40,015 nucleotides of DNA. It comes from an uncultured bacterium (GTDB taxonomy: Bacteria > CALINM01). Of this stretch, positions 26,023 to 34,200 are shown one piece after another (the first letter of the stretch is position 1; each line of letters opens with the position of its first letter). Under the pieces are notes generated by a model. It saw only the letters and a list, made by a program, of their open reading frames with translations, did not search any database and was not told the origin of the DNA. A program made the position numbers and the translations under genes. The stretch lies in the NCBI GenBank assembly GCA_938045315.1, contig CALINM010000050.1, positions 1 through 40,015 of the forward strand, in the 5' to 3' direction.

Positions 26023-27186
26023 ATGAAGGGAAAAGGTAGGAGTTTTTGGAAGTACTTGGTAGTGGGGCTTGCTATTGCCATTTTAGCTAAAGTAAGCTTT
26101 GCAAAGGAGCCCTACAAGATTGGTGCTATTTTCGCTGTTACGGGAGCAGCTTCGTTTTTGGGTGAGCCTGAGAAAAACACTGCTATTTTGATTATGGAAC
26201 AGATTAACAAAGCGGGTGGTATTAACGGTCATCCTCTCGAGATTATTATCGAAGATTCAAAGAGCCAGGAAGCTGATGCTGTATTGGCAGCCAAAAAACT
26301 ATTAGAGAAAGATAAGGTTTTAGCCATTGTTGGACCTTCAACAACAGGCGAATCTATGGCTTTGGTTCCTATTATGAACAATGCAAAAACACCACTTATC
26401 TCCTGTGCAGCTGGATATGGAATAACAAACCCTGTAAGTGAGAGGTACTGGATATTCAAAACTCCTCAACATGATCTTAGTGCAGTACAGGCAATTTATA
26501 ATCATATGAAAAAGAAGGGCATCAAAAAAGTAGGAATTATCACTATTTCTACGGGGTTTGGTGATGCAGGTAGAAAGGCACTTCTCGATGAGGCACCAAA
26601 ATGGGGCATAGAAATTGTTGCTGACGAGAGATATGGTCCAAAAGATAGCGATATGACAACACAATTAACAAAAATAAAAACATCGGGTGCACAGGCTGTA
26701 ATAAACTGGTCAGTGGGTCCCGGGCAAGTGGTTGTAACTAAAAACTGGCATGATTTAAAACTTGGAATTCCCCTTTACCAGAGCCATGGATGGGGTAGCA
26801 AAAAGAATATTGAACTTGCAGGCAAAGCAGCTGAAGGGGTAATAGCCCCATTAGGCAGGCTGGTTGTATGGGATAAACTACCTGACAATCATCCACAAAA
26901 AGCGCTCCTTAAAAAGTATGAAACGGACTATAAAGAGAGGTTTAAAAGTGAGCCAGGCACATTTGGTGGTCACGCGTATGATGCTATTATGATGGTAGTT
27001 GAAGCACTTAAAAAAGTTGGTCCAGATAAAAGTAAGATCAGGGATTATATAGAAAAAAATATTAAGAATTGGCCTGGAACAGGTGGTATTTTTAATATGT
27101 CGGAACATGATCACTGTGGACTGGATATGAATGCCTTTGAAATGGTTGTTGTTAAAAATGGAGACTGGGAGATACTTAAAGACTAA
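26023..27186 (+). CDS. ABC transporter substrate-binding protein (branched-chain amino acid/aromatic acid type, LivK-like)
   Basis: Signal peptide; YKIGAIFAVTGAASFLGEPEKNTAILIMEQINKAGGINGHPLEIIIEDSKS. Confidence 0.92.
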   Translation: MKGKGRSFWKYLVVGLAIAILAKVSFAKEPYKIGAIFAVTGAASFLGEPEKNTAILIMEQINKAGGINGHPLEIIIEDSKSQEADAVLAAKKLLEKDKVLAIVGPSTTGESMALVPIMNNAKTPLISCAAGYGITNPVSERYWIFKTPQHDLSAVQAIYNHMKKKGIKKVGIITISTGFGDAGRKALLDEAPKWGIEIVADERYGPKDSDMTTQLTKIKTSGAQAVINWSVGPGQVVVTKNWHDLKLGIPLYQSHGWGSKKNIELAGKAAEGVIAPLGRLVVWDKLPDNHPQKALLKKYETDYKERFKSEPGTFGGHAYDAIMMVVEALKKVGPDKSKIRDYIEKNIKNWPGTGGIFNMSEHDHCGLDMNAFEMVVVKNGDWEILKD

Positions 27187-27200
27187 TAAATTAAAAATAT

Positions 27201-27222
27201 GGGGACTGTATAATCAGTCCCC
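27201..27222. promoter_or_regulatory. Intercistronic hairpin between SBP and permease genes
   Basis: GGGGACTG-TATAAT-CAGTCCCC, 8-bp perfect stem, no U-tract on + strand. Confidence 0.55.
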
Positions 27223-27252
27223 TCTATAAAAAAATCAAGGGGTTATTAATCA

Positions 27253-28140
27253 ATGTTTACAGTTTTGTTACAGTTTATTTTATCGGGAATTACAGTAGGT
27301 GCCATATATGCCCTTGTAGGGTTAGGATTCAATATAATTTATAATGCCACGTCTATAATTAACCTTGCTCAGGGTGAGTTTGTAGTTATGGGTGGCCTGA
27401 TTATGTGGTTTTTTTCTCAGTCCTTGCAGTTACCCTTCTTCACATCTATTATATTAACTATACTATTGGTAGGTCTTATTGGATTAATGATGGAAAGGCT
27501 GACAATAAACCCTTTAAAAAATGCTGATTTGCTACTGATGATAATGATTACTGTTGCAGTTTCAATTGTACTTCGTGGTATTCTAATGTTTAAGTTTGGT
27601 AAAGACCCATATAGTTATCCACCTTTTACTGAGGGTGAACCAATAGTTATATTAGGTGCAGTAATTCAACAACAGGTGCTTTGGGTTTTAGGAATAACCC
27701 TTACATGCATCGGTCTTATATTTCTATTTTTCAATAAAACTATGCTTGGGAAAGCAATGAGTGCTTGTGCAGTAAATCCGACTGCTGCAAAGCTAGTGGG
27801 GATAAACGTAAGTAGAATGATTATGTTATCCTTCATTTTAAGTGCAATTTTAGGAGCGATAGGTGGTATTGCGATTACACCCATATCTCTCATGGAATAT
27901 GATAAGGGACCATCTCTTGCAGTAAAAGGGTTTTGTGCAGCTATCATGGGTGGACTTGGTAATGGAATGGGTGCGGTTGTTGGTGGATTTATCATTGGAA
28001 TACTTGAATCCCTGACTGCGGGCTATATCCATTCGGGATTTAAGGATGCCGTAGCATTAGTAATACTTCTTGGAATTTTGTTTTTTAAACCTGCCGGTCT
28101 ATTTGGTAGCAAAGCAACATTATCTGTGAGGAAGTTTTGA
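27253..28140 (+). CDS. ABC transporter permease (LivH-like)
   Basis: GAIYALVGLGFNIIYNATSIINLAQGEFVVMGG; many TM segments. Confidence 0.92.
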   Translation: MFTVLLQFILSGITVGAIYALVGLGFNIIYNATSIINLAQGEFVVMGGLIMWFFSQSLQLPFFTSIILTILLVGLIGLMMERLTINPLKNADLLLMIMITVAVSIVLRGILMFKFGKDPYSYPPFTEGEPIVILGAVIQQQVLWVLGITLTCIGLIFLFFNKTMLGKAMSACAVNPTAAKLVGINVSRMIMLSFILSAILGAIGGIAITPISLMEYDKGPSLAVKGFCAAIMGGLGNGMGAVVGGFIIGILESLTAGYIHSGFKDAVALVILLGILFFKPAGLFGSKATLSVRKF

Positions 28141-29075
28141 TGAGAAAACATGTAAATTATATAGTGCTCCTTGTTTTAATAATAATTTTTCCTTTTTTAA
28201 TTAAGGACAACTACACTCTTACGATAGGCATCTTTGCGGGAATTAATTCTCTTGTTGCTATGGGATTATCACTCCTTATGGGGTATGCTGGTCAGGTTTC
28301 CCTGGGACAGGCTGGTTTTTATGGTATTGGAGCCTACGTTTCGGCTATATTAGCACTTAAGTTTGGGGTTCCCGTTGTTTTATCAGCTATCGTTGCAGCA
28401 CTGGTATCCGCATTTGCAGCAGTTTTGCTTGCAATTCCAGCCTTAAAATTGAAAGGACATTATTTAGCAGTGGCTACACTGGGTTTTGGTGAGATTATTT
28501 ACATTATCCTTAATGAATTGGGGCCGGGGGGGCCTTCAGGCTTTGGTGATATTCCACAAGTTTCTTTCATGGGCTATAAAATGACAGGACAAATAAGTTA
28601 CTTCTATCTAATATGGGGTATTGTTTTTATACTAATAATTTTTTCATACAACATAATTAATTCAAGAATTGGTCGTGCCATGAGAGCAATTCACGATACA
28701 GAAACGGGAAGTAGTGCTATGGGTGTTGATGTATCAGCTTTAAAGATAAAGATTTTTATATTGAGTGCAGTATATGCATCAATAGCAGGAAGTTTTTATG
28801 CCCATTATATAACCTTCATTAGCCCCACTACATTTTCTCTATTTCATTCAGTATTGATACTAACGATGGTGGTTATTGGGGGTGCTTCAAATCTTTTCGG
28901 GGCAGTAGTTGGAGCAATTATAATTACTGTACTTCCTGAAGCTTTAAGAAAATTTGAAGAATTAGATGTACTGGTATATGGATTAATATTAACCTTTTCA
29001 CTGCTGTTTATCAGGAAGGGTATTGTTCCCACATTATTACAGAGATTGAAAAAGAAAGGGATGGCAAATGCTTAA
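28137..29075 (+). CDS. ABC transporter permease (LivM-like)
   Basis: MGYAGQVSLGQAGFYGIGAY; GEIIYIILNELGPGGPSG. Confidence 0.92.
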   Translation: MMRKHVNYIVLLVLIIIFPFLIKDNYTLTIGIFAGINSLVAMGLSLLMGYAGQVSLGQAGFYGIGAYVSAILALKFGVPVVLSAIVAALVSAFAAVLLAIPALKLKGHYLAVATLGFGEIIYIILNELGPGGPSGFGDIPQVSFMGYKMTGQISYFYLIWGIVFILIIFSYNIINSRIGRAMRAIHDTETGSSAMGVDVSALKIKIFILSAVYASIAGSFYAHYITFISPTTFSLFHSVLILTMVVIGGASNLFGAVVGAIIITVLPEALRKFEELDVLVYGLILTFSLLFIRKGIVPTLLQRLKKKGMANA

Positions 29076-29832
29076 AGTCGAGGGTATATGGAAAACTTTT
29101 GGTGGCATAACTGCATTAATGGATGTAAGTTTTAAAGTGGAATCACAGGAGATTAAAGCAGTTATAGGCCCAAATGGTGCAGGCAAAACAACACTTTTTA
29201 ATGTTATAAGCGGTGTTTATAGAGCAGACAGAGGCAACATATATTTTAACGAAAAAAAAATAGATAACTTAAACCCCGTTAAAATAGCAAGATTAGGTAT
29301 TTCAAGAACCTTTCAAAATGTTGAGCTCTATGGTCATATGACGGTTCTTGAAAATGTTATGGTGGGTAGATATTGTAAAACAAAGTCTGGCTTTTTAAGT
29401 TGTGGCTTCAGACTACCAAACATGGTTAAGGAAGAGAGAGAGATAAGAAAAGTAAGTGAAGAGCTGCTTGAATATGTGGGACTATATGATAAAAGGGATT
29501 ATTTAGCCAGTGAGCTGCCAATAGGTTCACAGAGGATTTTAGAAATAGCAAGAGCTCTTGCAACGGAACCAAAGTTAATAATGTTTGATGAACCCGCTTC
29601 AGGACTTAATGATGCGGAAACTAAAGAACTTTCATTATTTATAAAAAGACTAAGAGAGGAAAAAAAACTTACCATTATTCTTGTTGAACACGATATGGGA
29701 CTTGTAATGGATATATCTGACAATATAGTTGTTCTTAACTTTGGCGAGAAACTGGCAGAAGGGACACCAGGAGAAATAAGAAATAATAAACTCGTAATAG
29801 ATGCTTATCTGGGTGAGGAGGAGCTTGAATAA
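29068..29832 (+). CDS. ABC transporter ATP-binding protein (LivG-like)
   Basis: Walker A GPNGAGKTT; RTFQNVELYGHMTVLENVMVG; IMFDEPASGL. Confidence 0.93.
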   Translation: MLKVEGIWKTFGGITALMDVSFKVESQEIKAVIGPNGAGKTTLFNVISGVYRADRGNIYFNEKKIDNLNPVKIARLGISRTFQNVELYGHMTVLENVMVGRYCKTKSGFLSCGFRLPNMVKEEREIRKVSEELLEYVGLYDKRDYLASELPIGSQRILEIARALATEPKLIMFDEPASGLNDAETKELSLFIKRLREEKKLTIILVEHDMGLVMDISDNIVVLNFGEKLAEGTPGEIRNNKLVIDAYLGEEELE

Positions 29833-30545
29833 TGCTGGATATAAGAGATATAAATGTATTTTATGGTGGTATCCATGCAGTCAAAGGACTAAGTATAAAT
29901 ATTCAAGAAAAAAAAATAGTAAGTGTTATTGGTGCTAATGGTGCTGGGAAATCTACACTTCTTAAAGCAATAATGAATCTGGTACCAGTTAAATTTGGAG
30001 AAATCTATTTTCAGGGGAAAAGGATTGATAAATTAAGTACACAAGAAATAGTTAAAAATGGTATTAGTTTAGTGCCCGAGGGAAGGATGTTATTTACCCA
30101 CTTAACAGTGAAGGATAATCTACTTTTGGGGGCTTATAACTATTACAAAAAAATTACAAAGAGTGAATTAGAAAAGAGAATTGATAAAGTTTATGAGCTT
30201 TTTCCCATCTTGAAGGAGAGACAAAAGCAGATTTCAGGAACCTTGAGTGGTGGTCAACAACAGATGTTAGCTATAGGTAGGGCATTAATGACCGATCCAA
30301 AGTTACTAATATTAGATGAACCTTCTATGGGCCTTGCACCTCTTGTAGTAAAAGAAATATTTAAAGTTGTTAAATACCTCAATGAGCAAGGTATGACTAT
30401 TCTAATGGTAGAACAAAATGCCCGTGCGGCGCTAAAGCTATCAGACTATGGTTTTGTTTTAGAAGTAGGTGAAGTGGTAACGTGGGGAAGATCCGAGGAG
30501 CTACTTGCTGATGAAAAGATAACAAAAGCATATCTTGGTGGCTAA
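29832..30545 (+). CDS. ABC transporter ATP-binding protein (LivF-like)
   Basis: GANGAGKST; LSGGQQQMLAIGRALM; LILDEPSMGLAP. Confidence 0.93.
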   Translation: MLDIRDINVFYGGIHAVKGLSINIQEKKIVSVIGANGAGKSTLLKAIMNLVPVKFGEIYFQGKRIDKLSTQEIVKNGISLVPEGRMLFTHLTVKDNLLLGAYNYYKKITKSELEKRIDKVYELFPILKERQKQISGTLSGGQQQMLAIGRALMTDPKLLILDEPSMGLAPLVVKEIFKVVKYLNEQGMTILMVEQNARAALKLSDYGFVLEVGEVVTWGRSEELLADEKITKAYLGG

Positions 30546-30606
30546 AAATATTAGGTATAAAAGAATCTGTTAGAAGATAAATAATCTAAAAAAGTGGAGG
30601 AATATT

Positions 30607-31782
30607 ATGGCAAAGTACAAAGGTGTGGATTTTATGAACCTTGATTCGCTCTTTTCAAAAGAAGAGCTAATGTTGAGGGATACGGTTAGAAAGTTTGTTG
30701 AAGAAGAGATTATACCAATTATAACTGAACATCACAGAAACTGCACATTCCCAAAAGAGCTTGTCCCGGCCTTCGGTGATATGGGGCTATTGGGAATGCA
30801 TTTAGAAGGGTACGGCTGCCCCGGGGGGACAAACGTAGAATATGGTATAGCTATGCAAGAGTTAGAAAGAGGTGATAGCGCGATAAGAAGTTTTTGTTCC
30901 GTTCAGGGTAGTTTATGTATGTTTCCCATTTGGAAATATGGCTCAGAAGAGCAAAAAAATAAATATCTACCAAAGATGGCAAAAGGTGAGCTTATTGGAT
31001 GTTTTGGTTTAACAGAACCAGATGCTGGATCTGATCCAGGTAGCATGAAAACAAAGGCCATTAAGGATGGGAATAGTTATATTTTAAATGGTGCCAAGAT
31101 GTGGATAACTAATGGAACAATTGCGGATCTTGCCATTGTTTGGGCAAAGACGGAAGATGGGAATATTCGTGGATTTATTGTTGAGAAGGGCACTCCAGGT
31201 TTTGAGGCACCAGAGATGCATGGGAAATTTTCCTTAAGAGCATCTGTTACTTCTGAGCTTGTTTTTAATGATTGTAGAATACCTGCTGATAACATACTCC
31301 CGGGTTCAAATGGGCTTAAGTCACCCCTGAGTTGTCTTTCAGAAGCAAGATATGGTATATCATGGGGAGCATTAGGTGCTGCAATGGCCTGTTATGATGC
31401 CTCATTAAATTATTCTAAAGAAAGGATACAGTTTGGTAAACCTATAGCAAGCTTTCAGCTCGTTCAGCACAAGCTTGTTTATATGCTTACAGAGATTGTT
31501 AAGGGTCAGCTCCTTGCAATCCAATTGGGTAGAGAAAAAGATAAGGGAACTCATAATTACGCAATGATCTCGATGGCAAAAATGAATAATGTGAGAGTTG
31601 CAAGGGAGTGTGCAAGACTGGCAAGAGAAATCCATGGGGCAAATGGGATTAGCGATGAATATGTTCCAATCAGACACATGTTAAATATTGAATCTGTCTA
31701 TACATATGAGGGAACCCATGATATTCATGAATTAATAATTGGACGATACATCACAGGTCTTGATGCTTTTGGTGGCAACTAA
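30607..31782 (+). CDS. gcdH: Glutaryl-CoA dehydrogenase-like acyl-CoA dehydrogenase
   Basis: IGCFGLTEPDAGSDP, MWITNGTIADLAIVWAK, SEARYGISWGALGAAMAC, YTYEGTHDIHELIIGRYITG: typical of GCDH. Confidence 0.87.
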   Translation: MAKYKGVDFMNLDSLFSKEELMLRDTVRKFVEEEIIPIITEHHRNCTFPKELVPAFGDMGLLGMHLEGYGCPGGTNVEYGIAMQELERGDSAIRSFCSVQGSLCMFPIWKYGSEEQKNKYLPKMAKGELIGCFGLTEPDAGSDPGSMKTKAIKDGNSYILNGAKMWITNGTIADLAIVWAKTEDGNIRGFIVEKGTPGFEAPEMHGKFSLRASVTSELVFNDCRIPADNILPGSNGLKSPLSCLSEARYGISWGALGAAMACYDASLNYSKERIQFGKPIASFQLVQHKLVYMLTEIVKGQLLAIQLGREKDKGTHNYAMISMAKMNNVRVARECARLAREIHGANGISDEYVPIRHMLNIESVYTYEGTHDIHELIIGRYITGLDAFGGN

Positions 31783-31789
31783 CTTTAAT

Positions 31790-31818
31790 AAGCTCTGGCT
31801 TTCATTGAGCCAGAGCTT
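31790..31818. terminator. Bidirectional terminator between convergent gcdH and mqnA
   Basis: AAGCTCTGGCT-TTCATTG-AGCCAGAGCTT, 11-bp perfect stem at convergent gene ends. Confidence 0.8.
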
Positions 31819-32639
31819 TAAATAAATTTTAATTTGGGTGTTTCGTCGATAAAATTATTTTTCTTAAGTAATTCAAAAAAAAGATTTAAACTATCCACAT
31901 GCCTTGCTTCTAAACTGAAATCTAAATGCTCCCAATATTCCATAATCTGCTCTGAATTAAAGTCATACTTTCTTTGATAAAATTCGGCTAATAATAGTTT
32001 ATTGTTCAAAAAAAAGTCATATGACTTATATAAAGTGTCAATTGCATTTTTTATACCTTCTTTTTTTTTAGACTCTCTGGGTATTTGCCATAGAGCAAAT
32101 GTGAAGGGTAGTCCCTTGGTCTTTTCATACCATATTTTTGCTAAATCATATTTAAATTTAAAATTTAGGGGATAGGAGTTTTTTAAATCGTAATTAAGGG
32201 CTATGTCACCAATGTGAAGAATGCCCACAACTTTTGCTGTACTGGAAAAATTATTAGTAAAGGGATCAAAGACTTCATAGTTTAAATGAACGTTGTAAAA
32301 TTCAGTAAAAATAATTTTTGTTAGTAATGAAGAGGTTGCTGAGTGGGAAGTTATAAGAATAGTACCCCTTTCTATTTCTTCAATTCTTACCTTTGTAAAT
32401 AATAGTATACTTTTAACGTCAGATTTGCTTGAGATGGAGAGCTTGGGTACAACATAATGGCCATGTATTATCTCTACAGATGAAGAGGGTGAAATATCCA
32501 CATAACCTAAAAGAAGCATCTTATTTAGATAATATGGGGTTCCAGTGATAATTCTACCTTCGAAAGGTATTTTTTTTAGCAATATTGCCCCGTGTACGGG
32601 TATACAATTAAGATAATCGATGTGTCCTAATGTAACCAT
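31818..32639 (-). CDS. mqnA: Chorismate dehydratase MqnA (futalosine menaquinone pathway)
   Basis: LGHIDYLNCIPVHGAI, GYVDISPSSSVEI, ITSHSATSSLLTKIIF, LHIGDIAL, LAKIWYEKTKGLPFTFALW. Confidence 0.85.
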   Translation of the reverse strand: MVTLGHIDYLNCIPVHGAILLKKIPFEGRIITGTPYYLNKMLLLGYVDISPSSSVEIIHGHYVVPKLSISSKSDVKSILLFTKVRIEEIERGTILITSHSATSSLLTKIIFTEFYNVHLNYEVFDPFTNNFSSTAKVVGILHIGDIALNYDLKNSYPLNFKFKYDLAKIWYEKTKGLPFTFALWQIPRESKKKEGIKNAIDTLYKSYDFFLNNKLLLAEFYQRKYDFNSEQIMEYWEHLDFSLEARHVDSLNLFFELLKKNNFIDETPKLKFI

Positions 32640-33298
32640 TTTGCAAGTAGTATAACAATAACCAAAGATGGTAGCATATTTAAAGTTTTAATATTCTTAA
32701 GCTTAAGCAAATTAAGTCCTATAGAAAGAATAATAAAACCACCAACTGCATCAATATAACCCATCATCAAAGAAGAAATTAGAAATGTAAGGTATTTAGA
32801 GAAAACCGTTATTAAGCCCTGAATTATAAATACAGTAAATGCTGAAAAGATAACGCTATAGCCATATTGAGATGCAAGAAGGATTGAAGCAAATCCATCC
32901 ATAATTGATTTTGTTTTTATTAAAATCATATCGTTATACAACCCATCTTTTATGGAGCCAATAATCGTCATAGAACCCACGCAAAAAAGTGTACTTGCAA
33001 TAATAAATCCTTCAACATATCTAACGGAGGCAAAATATTTTTCCTTGAGGATATTTAGCCCTTCATGTATTCTTTCCTCAATCTTCAAATAGCTCCCAAT
33101 GATTGTTCCTGTAACAAGACTTATTACAACATAAATTATATTTGGTGATGCGAAAGTCATCTTCAAACCAATAAATAATGTTATAAGTCCCAGGGTATGG
33201 AATATAATTTCTTTAACATCTTCTTTTATTTTTTTGCCAGCTATTATTCCCAATATGCTTCCACCTAATACAAAAAGCGTATTTATAATAAATCCCCT
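32627..33298 (-). CDS. DUF554 family membrane protein
   Basis: GTIIGSYLKIEERIHEGL, STLFCVGSMTIIGSIKDGL, KSIMDGFASILLASQYG; ATG at 33298 preferred. Confidence 0.85.
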   Translation of the reverse strand, partial: RGFIINTLFVLGGSILGIIAGKKIKEDVKEIIFHTLGLITLFIGLKMTFASPNIIYVVISLVTGTIIGSYLKIEERIHEGLNILKEKYFASVRYVEGFIIASTLFCVGSMTIIGSIKDGLYNDMILIKTKSIMDGFASILLASQYGYSVIFSAFTVFIIQGLITVFSKYLTFLISSLMMGYIDAVGGFIILSIGLNLLKLKNIKTLNMLPSLVIVILLAKWLH

Positions 33299-33308
33299 CA
33301 TGGTGTAA

Positions 33309-33354
33309 TATTTTAACATTTTAAATTTGAAATTTCCCTCAAAATGTTAAAATA
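33309..33354. repeat. 14-bp inverted repeat in divergent intergenic region
   Basis: TATTTTAACATTTT ... AAAATGTTAAAATA, perfect arms. Confidence 0.7.
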
Positions 33355-33380
33355 ATAGAAAATTTTACGGAGGGGGAGGA

Positions 33381-34004
33381 ATGACAATTAGATATATAAT
33401 TACTGCATTAATCATGGTAAACCTTTTTTTTATAGAAAGAGGCTTTTCCCAGAGTTTAGGTTATGATTTTGGTTATAAGGATGCGAAAAAAACTACAGAT
33501 GAATTTTCTCTCTCAGCGGGACAGTTGAATTTCAATAATGAATGGAAAGCAAGGGCCTTCTTTCAATTAGAAATTATGGAAAGAGATGAAAAATATGGAT
33601 TTGGTCTTGGACTGGGGTGGACAAACATTGATAGTAAAAGATTTACAGAAAACCTGATAAATTACAAGGAATCTGTTGACTTTATACCAGTTGAATTAAA
33701 TGGGAAAAGATTTTTTCAGCTAAACAACCTTGAATTTGGAATTGGCATTGGGGTTAGTATGAATTTTTTTAATTATCAACTTGACAATGTTGATATAAAT
33801 AAAAATTTAGAATCCAAAACCAGGGTACTTTTTGGTGCCCAGGGAATGGGTGAATTCAAAATTCTTTTTCCCTCCTCTTATGGCAAAAATGCCTTTGTAG
33901 GTTTAGAAGGAAAGTATCAATGGGTTGATAAAGCAAACACGTTTTTAGACCATAGAGAACTTAGCAATTATAGATTGATCATAAAATTAGGAGGTATTTT
34001 TTAA
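33381..34004 (+). CDS. Secreted/outer-membrane beta-barrel-like protein of unknown function
   Basis: N-terminal signal sequence (ALIMVNLFFIERGFSQ), alternating amphipathic Gly/aromatic-rich strands, C-terminal LGGIF; RBS GGAGG. Confidence 0.6.
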   Translation: MTIRYIITALIMVNLFFIERGFSQSLGYDFGYKDAKKTTDEFSLSAGQLNFNNEWKARAFFQLEIMERDEKYGFGLGLGWTNIDSKRFTENLINYKESVDFIPVELNGKRFFQLNNLEFGIGIGVSMNFFNYQLDNVDINKNLESKTRVLFGAQGMGEFKILFPSSYGKNAFVGLEGKYQWVDKANTFLDHRELSNYRLIIKLGGIF

Positions 34005-34039
34005 TATCAAAAATTAATTTTTACTAAAAAATCTGGAAG

Positions 34040-34120
34040 CTACAAATTTTTTAATAACCAAAATGGGTACAGGCACAAAAACCTTTCACTTTTTTTGGTT
34101 AACATGTTCATACCTATAGA
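34040..34120. mobile_element. Possible IS/transposon terminal remnant
   Basis: AATGGGTACAGGCACAAAAACCTTTCACTTTTTTTGGTTAACATGTTCATACCTAT; shares GGTTAA(C/T)ATGT(T/C)CATACCTAT with 436-456. Confidence 0.3.
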
Positions 34121-34139
34121 AAATTTTTTTAAAAAAGTA

Positions 34140-34168
34140 TTGACGTTTAGGTTAATATGTGTTACATT
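34140..34168 (+). promoter_or_regulatory. Sigma-70-type promoter
   Basis: TTGACG-N17-TACATT about 33 bp upstream of ATG 34201. Confidence 0.5.
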
Positions 34169-34200
34169 TTTCACATGCAATTTTAAAATAAGGTTATAAG

